The notes beneath the pieces are model-generated. The model had not been told where the DNA came from, did no database searches, and saw nothing but the letters and a program-made list of their open reading frames with translations. A stretch of DNA of 64,000 nt from Luidia sarsii (Eukaryota > Echinodermata > Asteroidea > Paxillosida > Luidiidae). Each line of letters begins with the position of its first letter. Position 1 is the stretch's first letter. The translations under genes and the position numbers were made by a program. Positions 1 through 14,000 of the stretch are shown piece by piece. Location: the NCBI GenBank assembly GCA_949987565.1, contig OX465103.1, forward strand, positions 26,080,725 through 26,144,724, read 5' to 3'.

Positions 1-64
1 GGAGAGAGGAGATAAAGGGGGAGCCTGCAACAATACCCGTGTGTACCTGAATGAAATGACTTAC

Positions 65-102
65 CTTCCCATGTGGTGCCATTGTCCAGTGAAAATGAAC
101 AT
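65..102 (-). CDS. Exon 26: continuation of the unidentified domain (last exon visible)
   Basis: A 38-nt exon, residues 1745-1757: CSFSLDNGTTWE. Acceptor CCCACTAG, strong GTAAGT donor. Phase 2 in agrees with exon 25 and phase 1 out means the gene goes on beyond position 1. It is too short to stand without the phase argument. Confidence 0.55.
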
Positions 103-3100
103 CTAGTGGGACCACTGTGATCAAAGAAAAGGACGAACCTTAGATTAATATATAGCAACTACAAAGTGAGGGGACTGCAAATGGTTAATTGTGTGCTGCT
201 TTTGTTTTTACAGAGCTAGTCCTGACGAGGTTTGAAAGTCATCAACGTGTCAAAATACCGGCAATTACTGACTCAGTACTTTCACTAAGAGTGTGTTGGT
301 GAACAAATCCGTATGACCTCAGCTGACAGTGAGTCAATATGACGTCACTGGGCCTTTATGCGGGAGTTCAAGTAGGACAGTCATAGCAACGACTTCTCCG
401 TCTAAAGCCCCTACACAACATTGGTAAGAAATGTTCACAGATTTACATGACACTTATACAGTTTGAAGATGGTTATGGTAGAAACCTCTCACCGAAATAT
501 TTCTGCCTAAAATGTTGTATTTTGGGAGAAATGAGTAAAAGAAATAGTTTACGTCTCAACGAGATCTAAACTATTTTTCGGAATAGTACGCGTTGAATGC
601 TGCATTTTCGCGAAACAAATGAAGCGGTTTTCACGATTTTCTCGAGACTCGGTTGGCGGATTGAGCTGAAATTTTTTCACAGCTGTGCTATGTCATGCAT
701 AATGGATCAGACAACGCATGGATGCTGTTCTTTGACCTCGACCAATGTTGTGTAGGGGCTTTAAACACGAACAGACGAGTCTAAGTTAAAGGGCACAGGC
801 CAAAGACATCGACAACGGCTTCAAATTACACGTGGGCTGATAAGAAAGCTGCCGGCCAGCCACGGCCACAGCCGATTCCCATAGACCAGCTGGTTATCCC
901 TGGTCGTAGCCACTGACTTTGGACGCAGCCTATAGGTACGTACTCGATATACTCCAGGATGCAGACGTACACGGATCCGGTGCTAGGCTCTATCAGGAAT
1001 CCACGCTCATAATATGGGTAATCTAAACGGAGAAGGGAAGTATAGAATATAGGAAGGTTTGCGGTGAACACCATGTATCAGGTCTCTTAAAGGAAGAGGT
1101 TTGGTTCTGAAAAGAACCTGAGGGTAACTCAGTATAGAAGAGGATCTATGACCAAATGAATGCCATAGCATACACACCTTACAGTATACACTTGATTGAT
1201 TGACTCGTCGATCGATTTGAAACAAATTAATAACGACAATCATAAGTAATTTCCTTGAGGATATTTCACCGAAAACCGTTTTTGTTTTCAATTCACGATA
1301 ACCCATATATAATCCGCACTTCGGGTAACGCCAACCTCCAGTGGACAGCTACTGAAAATGTCGACGAAGAAAACAAAATGAAATTCACATTTACCTGGCG
1401 CTGTGGAGACGGGGCAGGCCTCTGCAAAAGAAGAAGAAAGATTGATTGTAGAATCTGAACTCTGAAATGCAAGATCTTTCCAGAAATCACGGCTTGCTCT
1501 TGAATGTCTTGATGTAACTTTGTCTTCTCTGGTAATAATTAGCTGGGCATCCCAGCATTTTGAAGAGCCGTTTTGATAGCACAATCTTCTCACAACCTTG
1601 ATAAGCGTTTTAATTTTGAAAAACAGGATAGAAAACTTTGACTGGACCAAGATGAAGAAAGATTTGTTTAGAATCTGAAAGGCAAGGTGCCGTCTTTCCA
1701 GAGATCACGGCTTGCTATGGATTTTATGTTTGTTTTCTTTGGTAACTAGCTGAACATCCCAACATTTAAGAGCTGTTTTTGATAGCACAAACTTCTCACA
1801 CACTCACATCTTTAATAAGCGTTTTAGTTTTGAAAAAACAAAACAACGGCAAAGCAAACTTTGCAAATGGCGCAGTGGCCGGGGCTAGGTTTATTAGGAC
1901 CCCAGTTCGACGCTTATATGTGACCCGGCACAGCATAATGAGGAATAACCCCACTTTTGAGAATTTAAGGTTTTCTAATGATGTGAAATAGTATACCATT
2001 AGCTTTCAAATGATATAAAAATATAATATCCTCTAATACTTAAAATTTCCGAAAATACCAAAAGAAGAAAATTGATTTGTAATCGAATTGTGAAGATACT
2101 TTAACTTCAGGCGTTGTTTACTCAAAAAAGTGTTTTGGTGGGATATTCCTCGTGTCGTTGTGCCGGGTCACATATACTCACCATTCATGTCGATTGAAAC
2201 CGTTCTCTTGCAGCCGTACAGCTCGAAGCGCATGAGCGGGAAGGAGGTGTTCTCTGCGTGGCTCTGGGGTCTGATCCGGAAGTAGGCTCCGTTAAACGGC
2301 GACGGGATCGTGTTCATGGCCGTGGAGCCGTTGTAGTTGTTCTCAAAAGTCTGAGCGGGCATTTTGAAAGAGTGGAGAGGGAGAGTGGGAGAGGGAGAGA
2401 GGGAGAGGGGAGAGAGCATGGAGTCGAGGAAGGGAGGGAGGAAGGGAGAGAGGAGGGAGAGAGGCAGAGAGGCAGAGGCAGAGGCAGAGACAGAGGCAGA
2501 GGCAGAGGCAGAGGCAGAGGCAGAGGCAGAGGCAGAGGCAGAGGCAGAGGCAGAGGCAGAGGCAGAAGCAGAGGCAGAGGCAGAGGCAGAGGTAGAGGCA
2601 GAGGTAGAGACAGAGACAGAGACAGAGGCAGAGGCAGAGGCAGAGGCAGAGGCAGAGGCAGAGGCAGGGACAGAGACAGAGGCAGAGGCATAGACAGAGA
2701 CAGAGGCAGAGGCATAGACAGAGACAGAGGCAGAGGCAGAGGCAGAGACAGAGACAGAGACAGAGGGGGGAAAAGGGAGAGGGAAAGGGAGAGAGATGGG
2801 GATTAGACAAGGCATTATTCTTTCAGGGATCTTTCTAAGGGACAGCTATGAACAGCAAACACACGATGGCCATTAACGGTCGACACAGCAAACTGGATGT
2901 GGCGTGGACTTTAACAGCAGCCTGTCATGAGAGGCCACTTAAAGGCAATAAACCTTGTGTCGATGTTTGAGCGAAGAATTCTCAAGAAGTACAGCATCCC
3001 GGCCGTAAGATTTCATCATCAGGATTCTATCATGACCATCTACAAGCTGTGTAAATTAGAAGGAAATCTGTGGACATCGATGTTTTCCGATCTTCCCAGT

Positions 3101-6100
3101 GTAGTTGTAGCCTATTGGGCTTTCAAAGAACTGATATGGTCATCTTAATCTGGCCGCCTGAAACTCATTGGAAAAAAAAATTCAAACCAAAATTCAAAGC
3201 CATTTCAAATTTCAGAACCGTATACTCCTGGACAACATGCCACGCACCCAACTCCAAACATTCCGCACTGAGGTTGGTGTCTACTTTCTAGGCCCATTGA
3301 ACCGTCGGTTGCTGCACTACTTACCTGATCGTAGTCGTGCCAGACAATGCCGTCCTCGCTGAAACTCAGCTCGTAGGTCGTGACGGAGTTGTTGGTGTTG
3401 AAGCCCATCTGCATCTTGACGGCGCTGAATCGGTGAAGACCGCCGAACCGGACCTGGACGAGTGAACGAGAGAGAGAGAGAATCAGCGTGTTTCTACTGA
3501 GCACACGCCAACACCCGGTATTTCTTACCCACTATATTCCGGGTGTCGGTGATCCGGATCACCGACAAACGCCTGTTTCTACTCAGTACGGAAAAGGCGG
3601 GTGTCGCCCACAATCGACCTTCGTCGAGGGTAGACCGGACGTGCGGAATGAATCGGGTCACGCCGCAGGTCAAAGCAAGGAATTCACTACTTCTGTTGCA
3701 TTTCCGGTACACCCGGCAACCAGCAACCGCGTGTGTTTCTACTGCGAGTGTGACCCGAAGACACCCGGCAAGATCCACCTCAATAGGTGCTTGTTGGTGA
3801 ACGTTTGGTTGCCGGATGACGTTCGGAAAATTCGACGCCCGGTTGTGTTTCTATTGGACACTCCACCCAGAAACACCCGAAGACGCACGGAGACACCCGG
3901 CAACCTTTTGTCAGTAGAAACACGCTGAGAGAGTCCCCACACTGTTTCTGAGCAGCCACACACTGAAGATGCCTACTCTATCTGACGTCACAACTTTCTC
4001 GTGGCCAAAATTCTTCACTCGGATTTACACAGCCCGAGTGTTTTCACCAGTGGGCTTTGAAAGTCGCAGTGGCTGTTGTTACGGCAGTCGTCCGTGTGGC
4101 TCCCTGACTTGATTGTATTTCGTCAGCATTGCAGGCTGGTTGAACCAGTCTACTAGCTGATAGTCTGGTTCCAAGAGCTAAACATCCTGACAAATACTGT
4201 GAAGTCAGGGAACCACACGGACGACTGCCGTAACAACAGCCATTGCGGTTTTTTTTCTATAGGCCGCATTCTCTGGTGGTAAATTGTTGCAATGCACATG
4301 CCTGTATAAGTCTACGAGAAGCATTGGAACAGTGGCTGGACAGTGGTTTATAAGACCAACCTGTGTGGTATTATTGACGAATTACCAATGAGGCACAGGC
4401 TTTCGTATAGCTATACAGCTATACCTCATCAGACGCAATGAAGGAGGACAGGAGGAGTGTGCATGGAGGTAAAATACCTTCCTCCATGGTTGTTGGGACT
4501 GGTAAGCCACTGCTGATACCACACAGGGCAGCCACTGCTGGGCTCAAAGTGTCAAACCCTAACATTGTAAACATTTTTTTTTATTTTTAAGGTCATTTCA
4601 CAGCCACCATGCAGTCAGAGACATTTAACAATTGATTTGTAGAGATCACGTCCCGTTTTCATTCAGAATGCTTCTGACTGGCGCCCCCACCAAATCCAAG
4701 ACTATAGTTGTGTATAATTTAGGGAGGCCACCATCTACAGGGAGCGGATAGCTCAGATGGTGAGAGCGCCACAGGTGCGCAACATCAGAGGTCACGGGGT
4801 TCAAGTCCTGGTCCAGTCGAAGTTTTCTTTGCCATTTGTGACCCGGTACAGCATAATGAGGAATTCCCCCCCACTTTTCAGATTTTGAGATTTTCTAATG
4901 ATGTATAAGAGTATACCATTAGCTTTCAAATGGTACCAGACACAAAACAGCAGCACCAGTCTAACCCCTCAAAAACGGCCGTTGAAAACGGAGAGTTTTC
5001 GACGCGACTCGTCTTCCAAAAGGCAGGAACTTACCATTTTCATGAAAACAGTACACAAACACTCCCCCGAAATCCTTTTTTTTTTTTTTTATTTAGAGAC
5101 AGATTTTGTGAAAATCCTTTGGAAATTAATATCCTCTAATACTTTAAACTTTCTGAGAATTTTTTTTATTTTAAATAATCAAATTGTGACGATACTTTGA
5201 CTTCGGTCGCTGTTTACTTGAAAAGTGTTTTGGTGGGATCTTCCTCATGTCGATGTACCGGTGTCCTGCCAAAAAGTGTCCCTGTCAAATACTGTCCGCT
5301 CATTAGCATACTGATCGCTGATTGGTTAGCGTTAGGACTAGGATTAGGGTCGTTAGGGTTAGGGTTTGGATTAGAATTAGGATTGGGATTAGGATTAGGG
5401 TTAGGATTAGGGTTGTTTGGGTTAGGGTTAGCGTTACGGTTACAGTTAGGGTCCAACGGTACCAAAGTGCCCAACGTTGCGTGTGTTAGGCCAGCAACCA
5501 TACACAATGCGTGTGTAGTGCGCAACCATACCCCAACCACGGTGGTTGAATGTCATACGTATTGGACCAATCAGCGATCAGTATGCTAATGAGTGGACAC
5601 TGTTTGGCAGGGGACACTATTTGGCATGACACCGGGTCACATTTGGGGTTTCAAAATAAAGAGTGAAGAAGAGTCATGATTGCTCACCTCCAGGTAGTCG
5701 TTGCCTTTGTACGGCTTCATGTCCCTCGCGGCGGGGGCCCAGCCCGAGTTGGAGTTCAGCCGAGCCATGACGGGAGAGAAGGACTCGTTCAGGTTGGAGC
5801 TGGCTCCGAACTGGCAGTCGTTGATCATGTTGGGGTGCTCAATTCCCAGCACATCGAAGCAGCCTAAGAGAGGTCGGGGTGATGATGAGGTGAAGAAGGG
5901 GAGGAGAAATATCACGGTTATCTGTCTTTGAAACTAACGGTTTTTGTTTCTGTGGAGGAAGGAGATGAGGGGGGTGTTGTATACACTGTACATGCAGTTT
6001 GTTCGAAAAGAGAGAGTGAGTGAGAGCGAGTGAGAGAGATAGAGGAACAGCCGTTTCTTACGCTCTGTAAGGAAGGTCATGTCAATGATAAGGGTCTCCG

Positions 6101-8996
6101 TTTTGTAGACATCTCCCAAGATGATGTTGCCGTCGCTGTCTCGCCCGTCGCGCTTGTAGTAGACCATCTCCAGGGGCACCGTGGTGTTGACCTGACCCAT
6201 CTGGATTGGCATGTGCAGGTTTGGATCCATGGAGATGTTGAACCACATGCTGAAGTCGTCTGTAAAGTACATCTCGGCAAACTGTTGGACGGGAGGGAGG
6301 GGATACGGGAAGGAATGGGAGGGAAGGGGAGAGAGGGGGAGAAGGGGAGAGGGAGGGAGGGGAGAGAGAGGGGGAAGGATGATGGTGAGACAAAGAGGGA
6401 TCAGAAGGGGGGAGAGGGAGAGGGAGGGAGGGAGGAAGAGAAGGAGAGGGGAGGGGAAAGAGGGGAAGAGGTGGAGAGGAGAGAGGGGGAGAGGGAGAGA
6501 GGGAGAGGGGGAGAAAGTGAGAGAGGGGAGAGGTGGGAGGTGAAGGGGCGGAGGTGGATGGAGGATAGCGAGGAAGAGGGTGGGCAGGAAGGGGGAGAGG
6601 GAGATGGAGGGAGGGGACGGAGGGACCGAGGGAAGGGGGGGAATAAAACAGAAGAGAGGAGAGAGGCGGAGAGAAGACAAAAAAAGTCAAGATAGATAAT
6701 GGGGAAAAAATTATTTGTTTTAAAAAGGAGATTTTTTTTTAGTGATTTATCGGTTGCTGTTGTTGCTGCTGCTGTTTTTGTTGGCTAGCTGCCGACACTC
6801 GGTGATACGAAAGAGGAAGAACAAGACCAGGGGCCAATTGCTTAGAGCCGCTTAAGCGTCAAAATGTGCTGAAGCGCAAAAAACTCATTAGCCACAGGAT
6901 CCCCATGCCAACCCAAACTTCGTCTTCGTTTCACGCTAAGCAAAGAAGAGTGGAATACAAGTCAAAAGAAACGGACGTCAAATCGCAGGGCAGCTTGTAA
7001 TCCCTGCTTACACGAGGAAGACTTTTTTTCTGCTGAGCAGATTTTCACGCTTAATAAGCGGCTCTATGAAATTTGGCCCAGAGCGTTAAATAGGGGGGAA
7101 CAATACCCGCACACGATTCAAGCCGCGCACTCACGTGGAACTTGACGCCGGCCTCTGTTTTCTTGACGCAGAGGGGAGGGCCTTTGATCTCCACCTGGTC
7201 GTCGATGTCCAGGTAGTAAGGGAGCATCAGGTAGACAACCACACCGTAGGCGTGACTGGTGGACAGGTTGGTGTGGCGAAAGGACAGCTCGGTCAGCACC
7301 AGGTCCCTGTAAGGCGCAGACATCGAGATCTCAATCAAAAAACAACAACAACAGATTCTTACGGAGCCCTGCAATCCAGCCAATCATCAGGACCAGGGGT
7401 GCTGGATTTCACCAAGCCTTGCGATGCATCGTAACTCAACGGCCAATGAAGTAAACACAAACAACTGTTGCAAACTGCTCACTACATCAATCTCAAATGT
7501 TAGATGGCCTGACGTTTCGATCCTATAGCAAGACCCTTTGCCTTTGAGAAAGGTCCTGCTAGGATCGAAACGTCAGGCCCTCCTAATTTTTGTGATTATT
7601 TTTATACTAAGGTAAATAAAACTGTTGCAAACTCACTCACTGACAATAACACTGTCAAAAGTTAGCGGACCTTGCCGTTTTGATCCTAGCAGGACATTTG
7701 GAAACGTCAGGCCCTCTAACTTTTAGACTGTTGTACTAATTTAGTTGATTTGAGTAGCGATTGTGAATCTCTTTGATTTCCAAAAAAAGCGGACGAGAAT
7801 TATCTTGAGGTGGGCCTGCTACCCACGAAGGTTTGTCACACATGCTTTCCCCCACCCCCTGGGTTTTTAGTCCCCACCCCCCACCCCCTCACCCCTCACC
7901 ACTCCAGCTCGTCTCACCCTTGCTGCGTGATCTCCGGGTCGTATTCGGGCATGGTCAGGTTGTAGACGATCTCCGGTCGCTCGTCGCCCGCAATCTGAGC
8001 GCCCACCGTCTGGTGGAGCCTCGTCTTGCGTGCCAGGCTGTACTCGAAGGTCACGTTGAACTCCACCTCGGCGCCGTCGAAGAGGTCCGGGTGGTCGGCC
8101 AGCAGGACCTCCACCGAGAGCAGGATCTGGTCGTCCTCTGGCTTGGCGTACTCGGGGTTGTACTGGTAGTAGTGGGTGGTGCCTGTGGGTGGGGGTAGGG
8201 TGGGAGGTTGGGTGGGAGTGGGGGAATTTAGTAGATGTGGGCACGTGAAGGGTCTTTAATTGAGGATACATTTCTTCTCTTCTCCTTTACCGTGATTCGT
8301 AAGCAGCCCCATGCCTCTATTCTCCCTGCACCCTCTCTCTCTACCTTCCCTCTCCCTCTCCCCTTCCCCTACCTCTCCCTCCCCTCTCTCCTTCTCCCTC
8401 TCCCTCCCTTCCCTCCCCCTCTCCATCTATAGCCTTCCCTCTCTCTGCCCTGTCCCTCCCTCCCCTTCTCTTTCTTTCTCTCACTCTCGCTCCCCTCTCC
8501 TCTCTACCTCCCTCTTTCTGTCACTTCCTCCCTCTCCCTCCCCTTACCCTCCCATCTAGCTCTCTCCATTCTCTCCCTCCCTCCTTTCCCCTTCTCGCCC
8601 TAACTCCCCTCTCCCCTCTCTCCTCCCTCCCTACCGCTCCCTCCATCTCCCTCCCTCTCCCTCCCACTCTCTCCCTCCCTGCCTCCCCCTCCCTATCTCC
8701 CCTCTCCCTCCCTCTCTCTCTTCTCCCCTCCTTCCCCGCTCCTTCTTCTTCCCCTACCCCCTCTCTCTCCCTTCCTTCCCTCTTCGCCCCCTACGTCCCC
8801 CTTCCTCCTTCTCCCTCTCACACTCCTTCCCCTCTCCTTCGTCCTGTCCCCCTCTCTCTCTCCCTTCCCTCTCCGTCCCCGCCCTGTCCCCATGTATAGC
8901 TCCATGCTACCCCCCCTCTCTCTCTCCGCCCCCCTCTCCGCCCCCCCCCCCCCCCTCTCTCTCTTCCCCCTCTCTCTCTCTCTCTCTCTCTCTCCC

Positions 8997-9030
<34 letters not shown>

Positions 9031-11018
9031 CCTCTCTCTCCTCTCTCTCTCCCCCTCTCTCTCTCTCTCTCCCTCTCTCTCTCCCTCTCTCCTCTCTCTC
9101 TCCTCACCCCTCTCCTCGCTCTTCATCTCCTCTTCATTCTCCCCACCCCCCGCCTCACCATGATTGGTCAGCACTCCCAGGTCCACGAGTGCCGTGTCGT
9201 TCTGGCTAGTGGAGTAGGTGGAGTTGTACAGGGGCTCGATCTCGTAGAGGTGGTGGCAGGCGTAGTTGGTGCCCACCCACTCCAGACGGATGTCGCTGAT
9301 GGTCAGGAAGGCTTCGCCGCTGGCCGTGGGCAGGCTGACGTTCACCTTCATGGGCGTGCTCATGGCGGGCGTGGTGATCTGCACCTGGTACGTCACCTTG
9401 GAGCCGATGGTCATCACCACGTTCTCCGCGGGCGGGAAGATCTCGAAGGTGGGCTGCGGGTTGGTCTGACGGAGGGCCGGTTGGGGAGAGGGGATGAAAG
9501 ATCGGCAGAGCATGATTTAATGATCAAATGCCAGCGGCACTTTTAGATGATGAATTCAACAGCATAGATATAACATGATGTTTGCATCGAGGAGGCCAAA
9601 TTTCCTCACCAATTAATTTTTTTTCGCGGTGACTTCACCAGTGGGCCACATTCACGGTGATAAATTCCAGATACTAGACCACAACTCAGTCCAAAGAGCT
9701 CTTGTAATTGAATCACCCCCACACCCTCTGAGCTGGACCGTTACAACCCTAGGTATTCGTGTGTCTTCTACACTACCCTAACATATATCCTCATCACCGG
9801 TCAGACCAGGTGAAATCTTCAGGGCGAATTCAATTTTAAAAGGGCCAGCGAAATCACCTTGAGCTTTTTTTATGTTTACAGCAGCATCGCATATTAATTC
9901 ACCCCGATGTTCATGGCTTAAGATTATTTTCACAGTGTTAGCATTGTCCTTTGGCAAAGGTGAGAGACGAGGGGCCCACCTCCGAGTAGAGATCATCGTT
10001 GGTGGCGTTGAAGGAGGCCGTCACGTAGTACTCATTGTTGTCGTTCAGGGTCACCGCTGCGCTCACCCACAGCTGGTCCATCTCCTGCACCGTGGCGTTG
10101 TTCTCCAGGCGGACCACCAGCTGAACTCTGACCTGCAGAGGCGAAGAGGTCGGGCGAGATGGACGGAGGTCGATCAGTTGGAATCTCATATGGATTCGGT
10201 GGGGATTTATTATGTCTGCTTCCTTTTCGCAACTCCTTTGAATTAATCGGAGAACATGAGGGACGCTTCGCAAGTCCCGGGGTTTTTTTTGGGGGGGTCG
10301 CAATAAGGCAGCTACCGTTACCAGTTGCGGTGGTGATTTCGGCAAATTTATGTCAGTGCCGGTTTAGGCTGGGTTTGCTATTGTGGGGTGGCTTGACGCT
10401 CAGGTATAGGCCAAAGTCACTAGAGAAAAATAGGTCCTATCCAGTGTTTGGTTTGGACTAGTCTAGACCAGTCATCAGCTGGGCTGAGGGCAGAGGGCCG
10501 GCAACATGGCAACGATGAGAGACAGACAGACAATCAGACGGCCGGACGGACGGACGGACGAATGGACAGACAGACACATACAAAGAGAGAAAACGATTTA
10601 GAGAGACAGACAGATACAGATAGAGACAGAGACAGAGACAGATAGAGACAGCGACAGAGAGAGAACGAGAAAGAGAGAGCCAGAGACAGAGAGAGACAGA
10701 TACATATAGAGAGAGACAGATACATATAGAGATATAGACAGAGAGAGAACGACGGAGAAGGAGAGAGAGACAGAGACACAGAGAGACAGATCGAGACAGA
10801 GAGAGAACGAGAAAGAGAGAGACAGAGACACAGAGAGACAGAGACACAGAGAGACAGATCGAGACAGAGAGAAAACGAGAAAGAGAGACAGAGACAGAGA
10901 GAGAACGAGAAAGAGAGACAGAGACAGAGAGAGAACGAGAAAGAGAGAGACAGAGACAGAGAGAGAACGAGAAAGAGAGAGAACGAGAAAGAGAGAGACA
11001 GACACAGACACATACAGC

Positions 11019-11062
<44 letters not shown>

Positions 11063-14000
11063 AGAAAGAGACAGAGACAGAAAGAGACAGCACCAATTTC
11101 CGTGAATATAAACAATTCGCGCACCCTGTTTGGTTCCGACTCCAGGTCCGAGCCCGAGGGGTACATGTTGGCCACCGCGCCCAGGTCCATGAAGGCCGTG
11201 TCCACGTGATGCGTGTTGAGGGTGGAGTCGTACTCGGTGATGAGGAAGGTGCCGTTCACGCAGGGCACGTTCCAGCCAGAGGCGATCTGCCGGGCCTCGC
11301 AGACGGTCGTCCGGACGCGATAATCCCGGTCGCCGAAGAAACGAACCTGGAGGTAGTAGTGGGACGGAAAGGGGGAAGGGGAGTATGTGAGGTTTGCCCA
11401 GACTGGCCATACGGCGGTGAGAGTCAGACAAAACCTTGCAAGGGACGGAATCCGTCAATTTCCAAAAGGTCTTCTTTTTTTTTTTTCTTTTTTTTTTTTG
11501 GGGGGGGGGGGGTAATTGCCTCACAACAGGCCCAATACAACATTGGGAAGATCGGGAAACATCGATGTCAACAGATTACCTTCTCAAATTTACACAGTTT
11601 GTAGATGATCATGATAGAATGCTCGTACGTGTTGAAATCTTACGGTCTGGCATGCTGTACTTCTCGAGAAATGTTCACTCAGACATCGACAAAGAGTTTA
11701 TTTCTCGCGAGCACTAAACTATTTCTTACACCACAGGCTGGTGCGTAAACCGTGACAGGTTGTTTGCATTTGTATACTTTCTCGGATTATCATTTGAGCT
11801 AATACCTTCGCAGTATTGCTTTTTTTTCTACGTGTCAGATTTTTTTTTAAATATAGTAATCATAATTATTTTTGAGAAAACAGCAAGATTCTCGACAGAA
11901 AACTGCCCCCGCCACTTTTCAGCCCCAACAAAATTGCGACAGCGCACAACGTAACCCCGTGGCGTCACCGGCAGAAAACAGAGCTCTGTGTGCACGACCT
12001 TTGCACCTTGGCTTTAGCCGAGCTTTTGTAGGCGTTTTGGGTCGTCATAGAAGTGCTCGCCGTGATAATATCGACACACTACCCCATTTCACTACCGCGT
12101 GGCGAAATAACTTATTCGCTCTGCCATGGTTTTCTTGTGGACGCGCGTATACTATATGTGTATGTGTGCAATCGATCATGCATCATTGCACTGTCGATTA
12201 CGTCATCGCCTTCTCTAAAAGTGTTGAGTTTGTGAAATGGTTTAGCCTTTATCAAGTCTTCCAATAGTTTTCTCGACATTATATATTTAATTCCAGGTAC
12301 ACCCTTTAACGGCATTGAAACCACATTATTAACCACACATGGTTTTTCCTGTGGGAGGATAAGGGCCGTGCACCACGACAATCCACAGCAGGGTTTTTGT
12401 GGTGTCCTGAGGTACGTGAGCCTGCTACACCCCTGTGGGCACTGTGGTAAATTGCGGTATACAGTGTGTGTCCTGTGCGGGAGGTGCAAAGCGCTAGGCA
12501 CGAAGGCTTCAATGGCGGAGTCACAATGGGAAAAAAATTGCGGCGAATTCATGAGCTTGAAATAAGCGATGACTCTATAAATGTGACCCGGCACAACGAC
12601 ATGAGGAATATCCCACCAAATCACTTTTCGAGTAAACAACGCCTGAAGTCAAAGTATCTTCTCAATTCGATTAAAAAATTATAATTTTTTATGTTTTTTA
12701 TTTTCGGAAAGTTAATGTTTTGGAGGATATTATGTCCAAAAGATTTTTCCGAAATCCGTCTCTAAATGTTTAAAAAACGAGGATTTCGGGCGAGTGTTTG
12801 TGTACTGTTTTCATGAAAATGTAAAGTTCCTGCCTTTTTGAATGGCCGCTTTCGAGGAGTTAGACTGGTGCTGCTATATTGTGTCTGGTACCAAATGAAC
12901 GAGCGAAGTCCCCTTGTACTATTTACAACAAAGTTCACACGGAAATAAATTTGATATCATTTGAAAGTTAATGGTATACTCTTTCACATCATTAGAAAAT
13001 CTCAAAATCTCAAAAGCGGGGGTTATTCCTCATTATGCTGTGCCGGGTCACAAATACACAATGCGCAGCGGCAAACTCTCAGCATTCGTAGCATGCAATC
13101 AGCGGTGCTTACCTTGTACTTGGATAGGGTCCCGTAGGGCACGTAGATGTCCAGATTGAAGACCACCGATCCGCCGATGGTCACCATGGACTCGCCGTTC
13201 AGTTTGGTCAGTCGCACCACAGGGATCTCGGTCTGTCGAGGGGGTGGGTGGTTTGGGGGTGGGGGAGAGAATAAGCCAGGACGAATTAGCCTTGACCGTT
13301 AAGGCGTTGGCCGCCGATTTAGAAATCAAAATCCGGCCTATTTAGTAGCCTATAAGTATGGTGCCCCGTTGATCCGCTCATAGCTTACGCACGCTCGTAC
13401 ACATGTACGCACACGGGCTATTGTGTGCGGTACGGCAGCGGTGCGGTCTGCGAGCCGTGTACAGCTTGCACACGGCGTAGTATGGTGCCGTTGTGTCAAG
13501 GTTTGCGTGCGTTTGGCCCCGGATCTCCGCCCGGAGCCGTACCGTATACCGGTACCGGAGAGACCGCCTTGGACAAGGCTACTGGACGAATGAGTCCGGG
13601 GCAGGATGGTATAGGAAGTCAGGCCGGGTGCCGACATTGCTATCGGAACTCTTGACCGGTTCGAAACATCGGACGAATCTCATCCAGTTGTTCGATTTCA
13701 CCAGATTCCTTATAACCCACGACCGGCCATGAGACAATAAGTTATGCATGAAAGCCATACGACCCATCATATTTCTTTTTTTCAAAAGTTATGCGAGAAA
13801 GGTCCTGCTAGGATCAAAACGTCAGGCCCTCTTACTTTTGAGATTTATATATTGTAGGTCATTTTAGTCAGTGAGCAGTATTTACTTCACATTTCTTTTT
13901 TTTAAAGAGATGTACATGTAGCATAGAAAAACAATTCTGCATGACCAGGGGTTAAAGGAACAATAACACTTACAAGTTAGAGTAAAGAGCTTAGCAATGT

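Noticed and set aside
2168..2815. Long open frames of Ser/Ala, Arg/Gly or Glu/Ala repeats over the hexamer array
   Set aside because: They are translations of the (GGCAGA)n microsatellite in several frames on both strands. Only the exon 24 part (2182-2350) is real.
5333..5452. Interstitial telomere or chromosome-end fusion
   Set aside because: The TTAGGG repeats are irregular and lie inside an inverted-repeat element with a target duplication.
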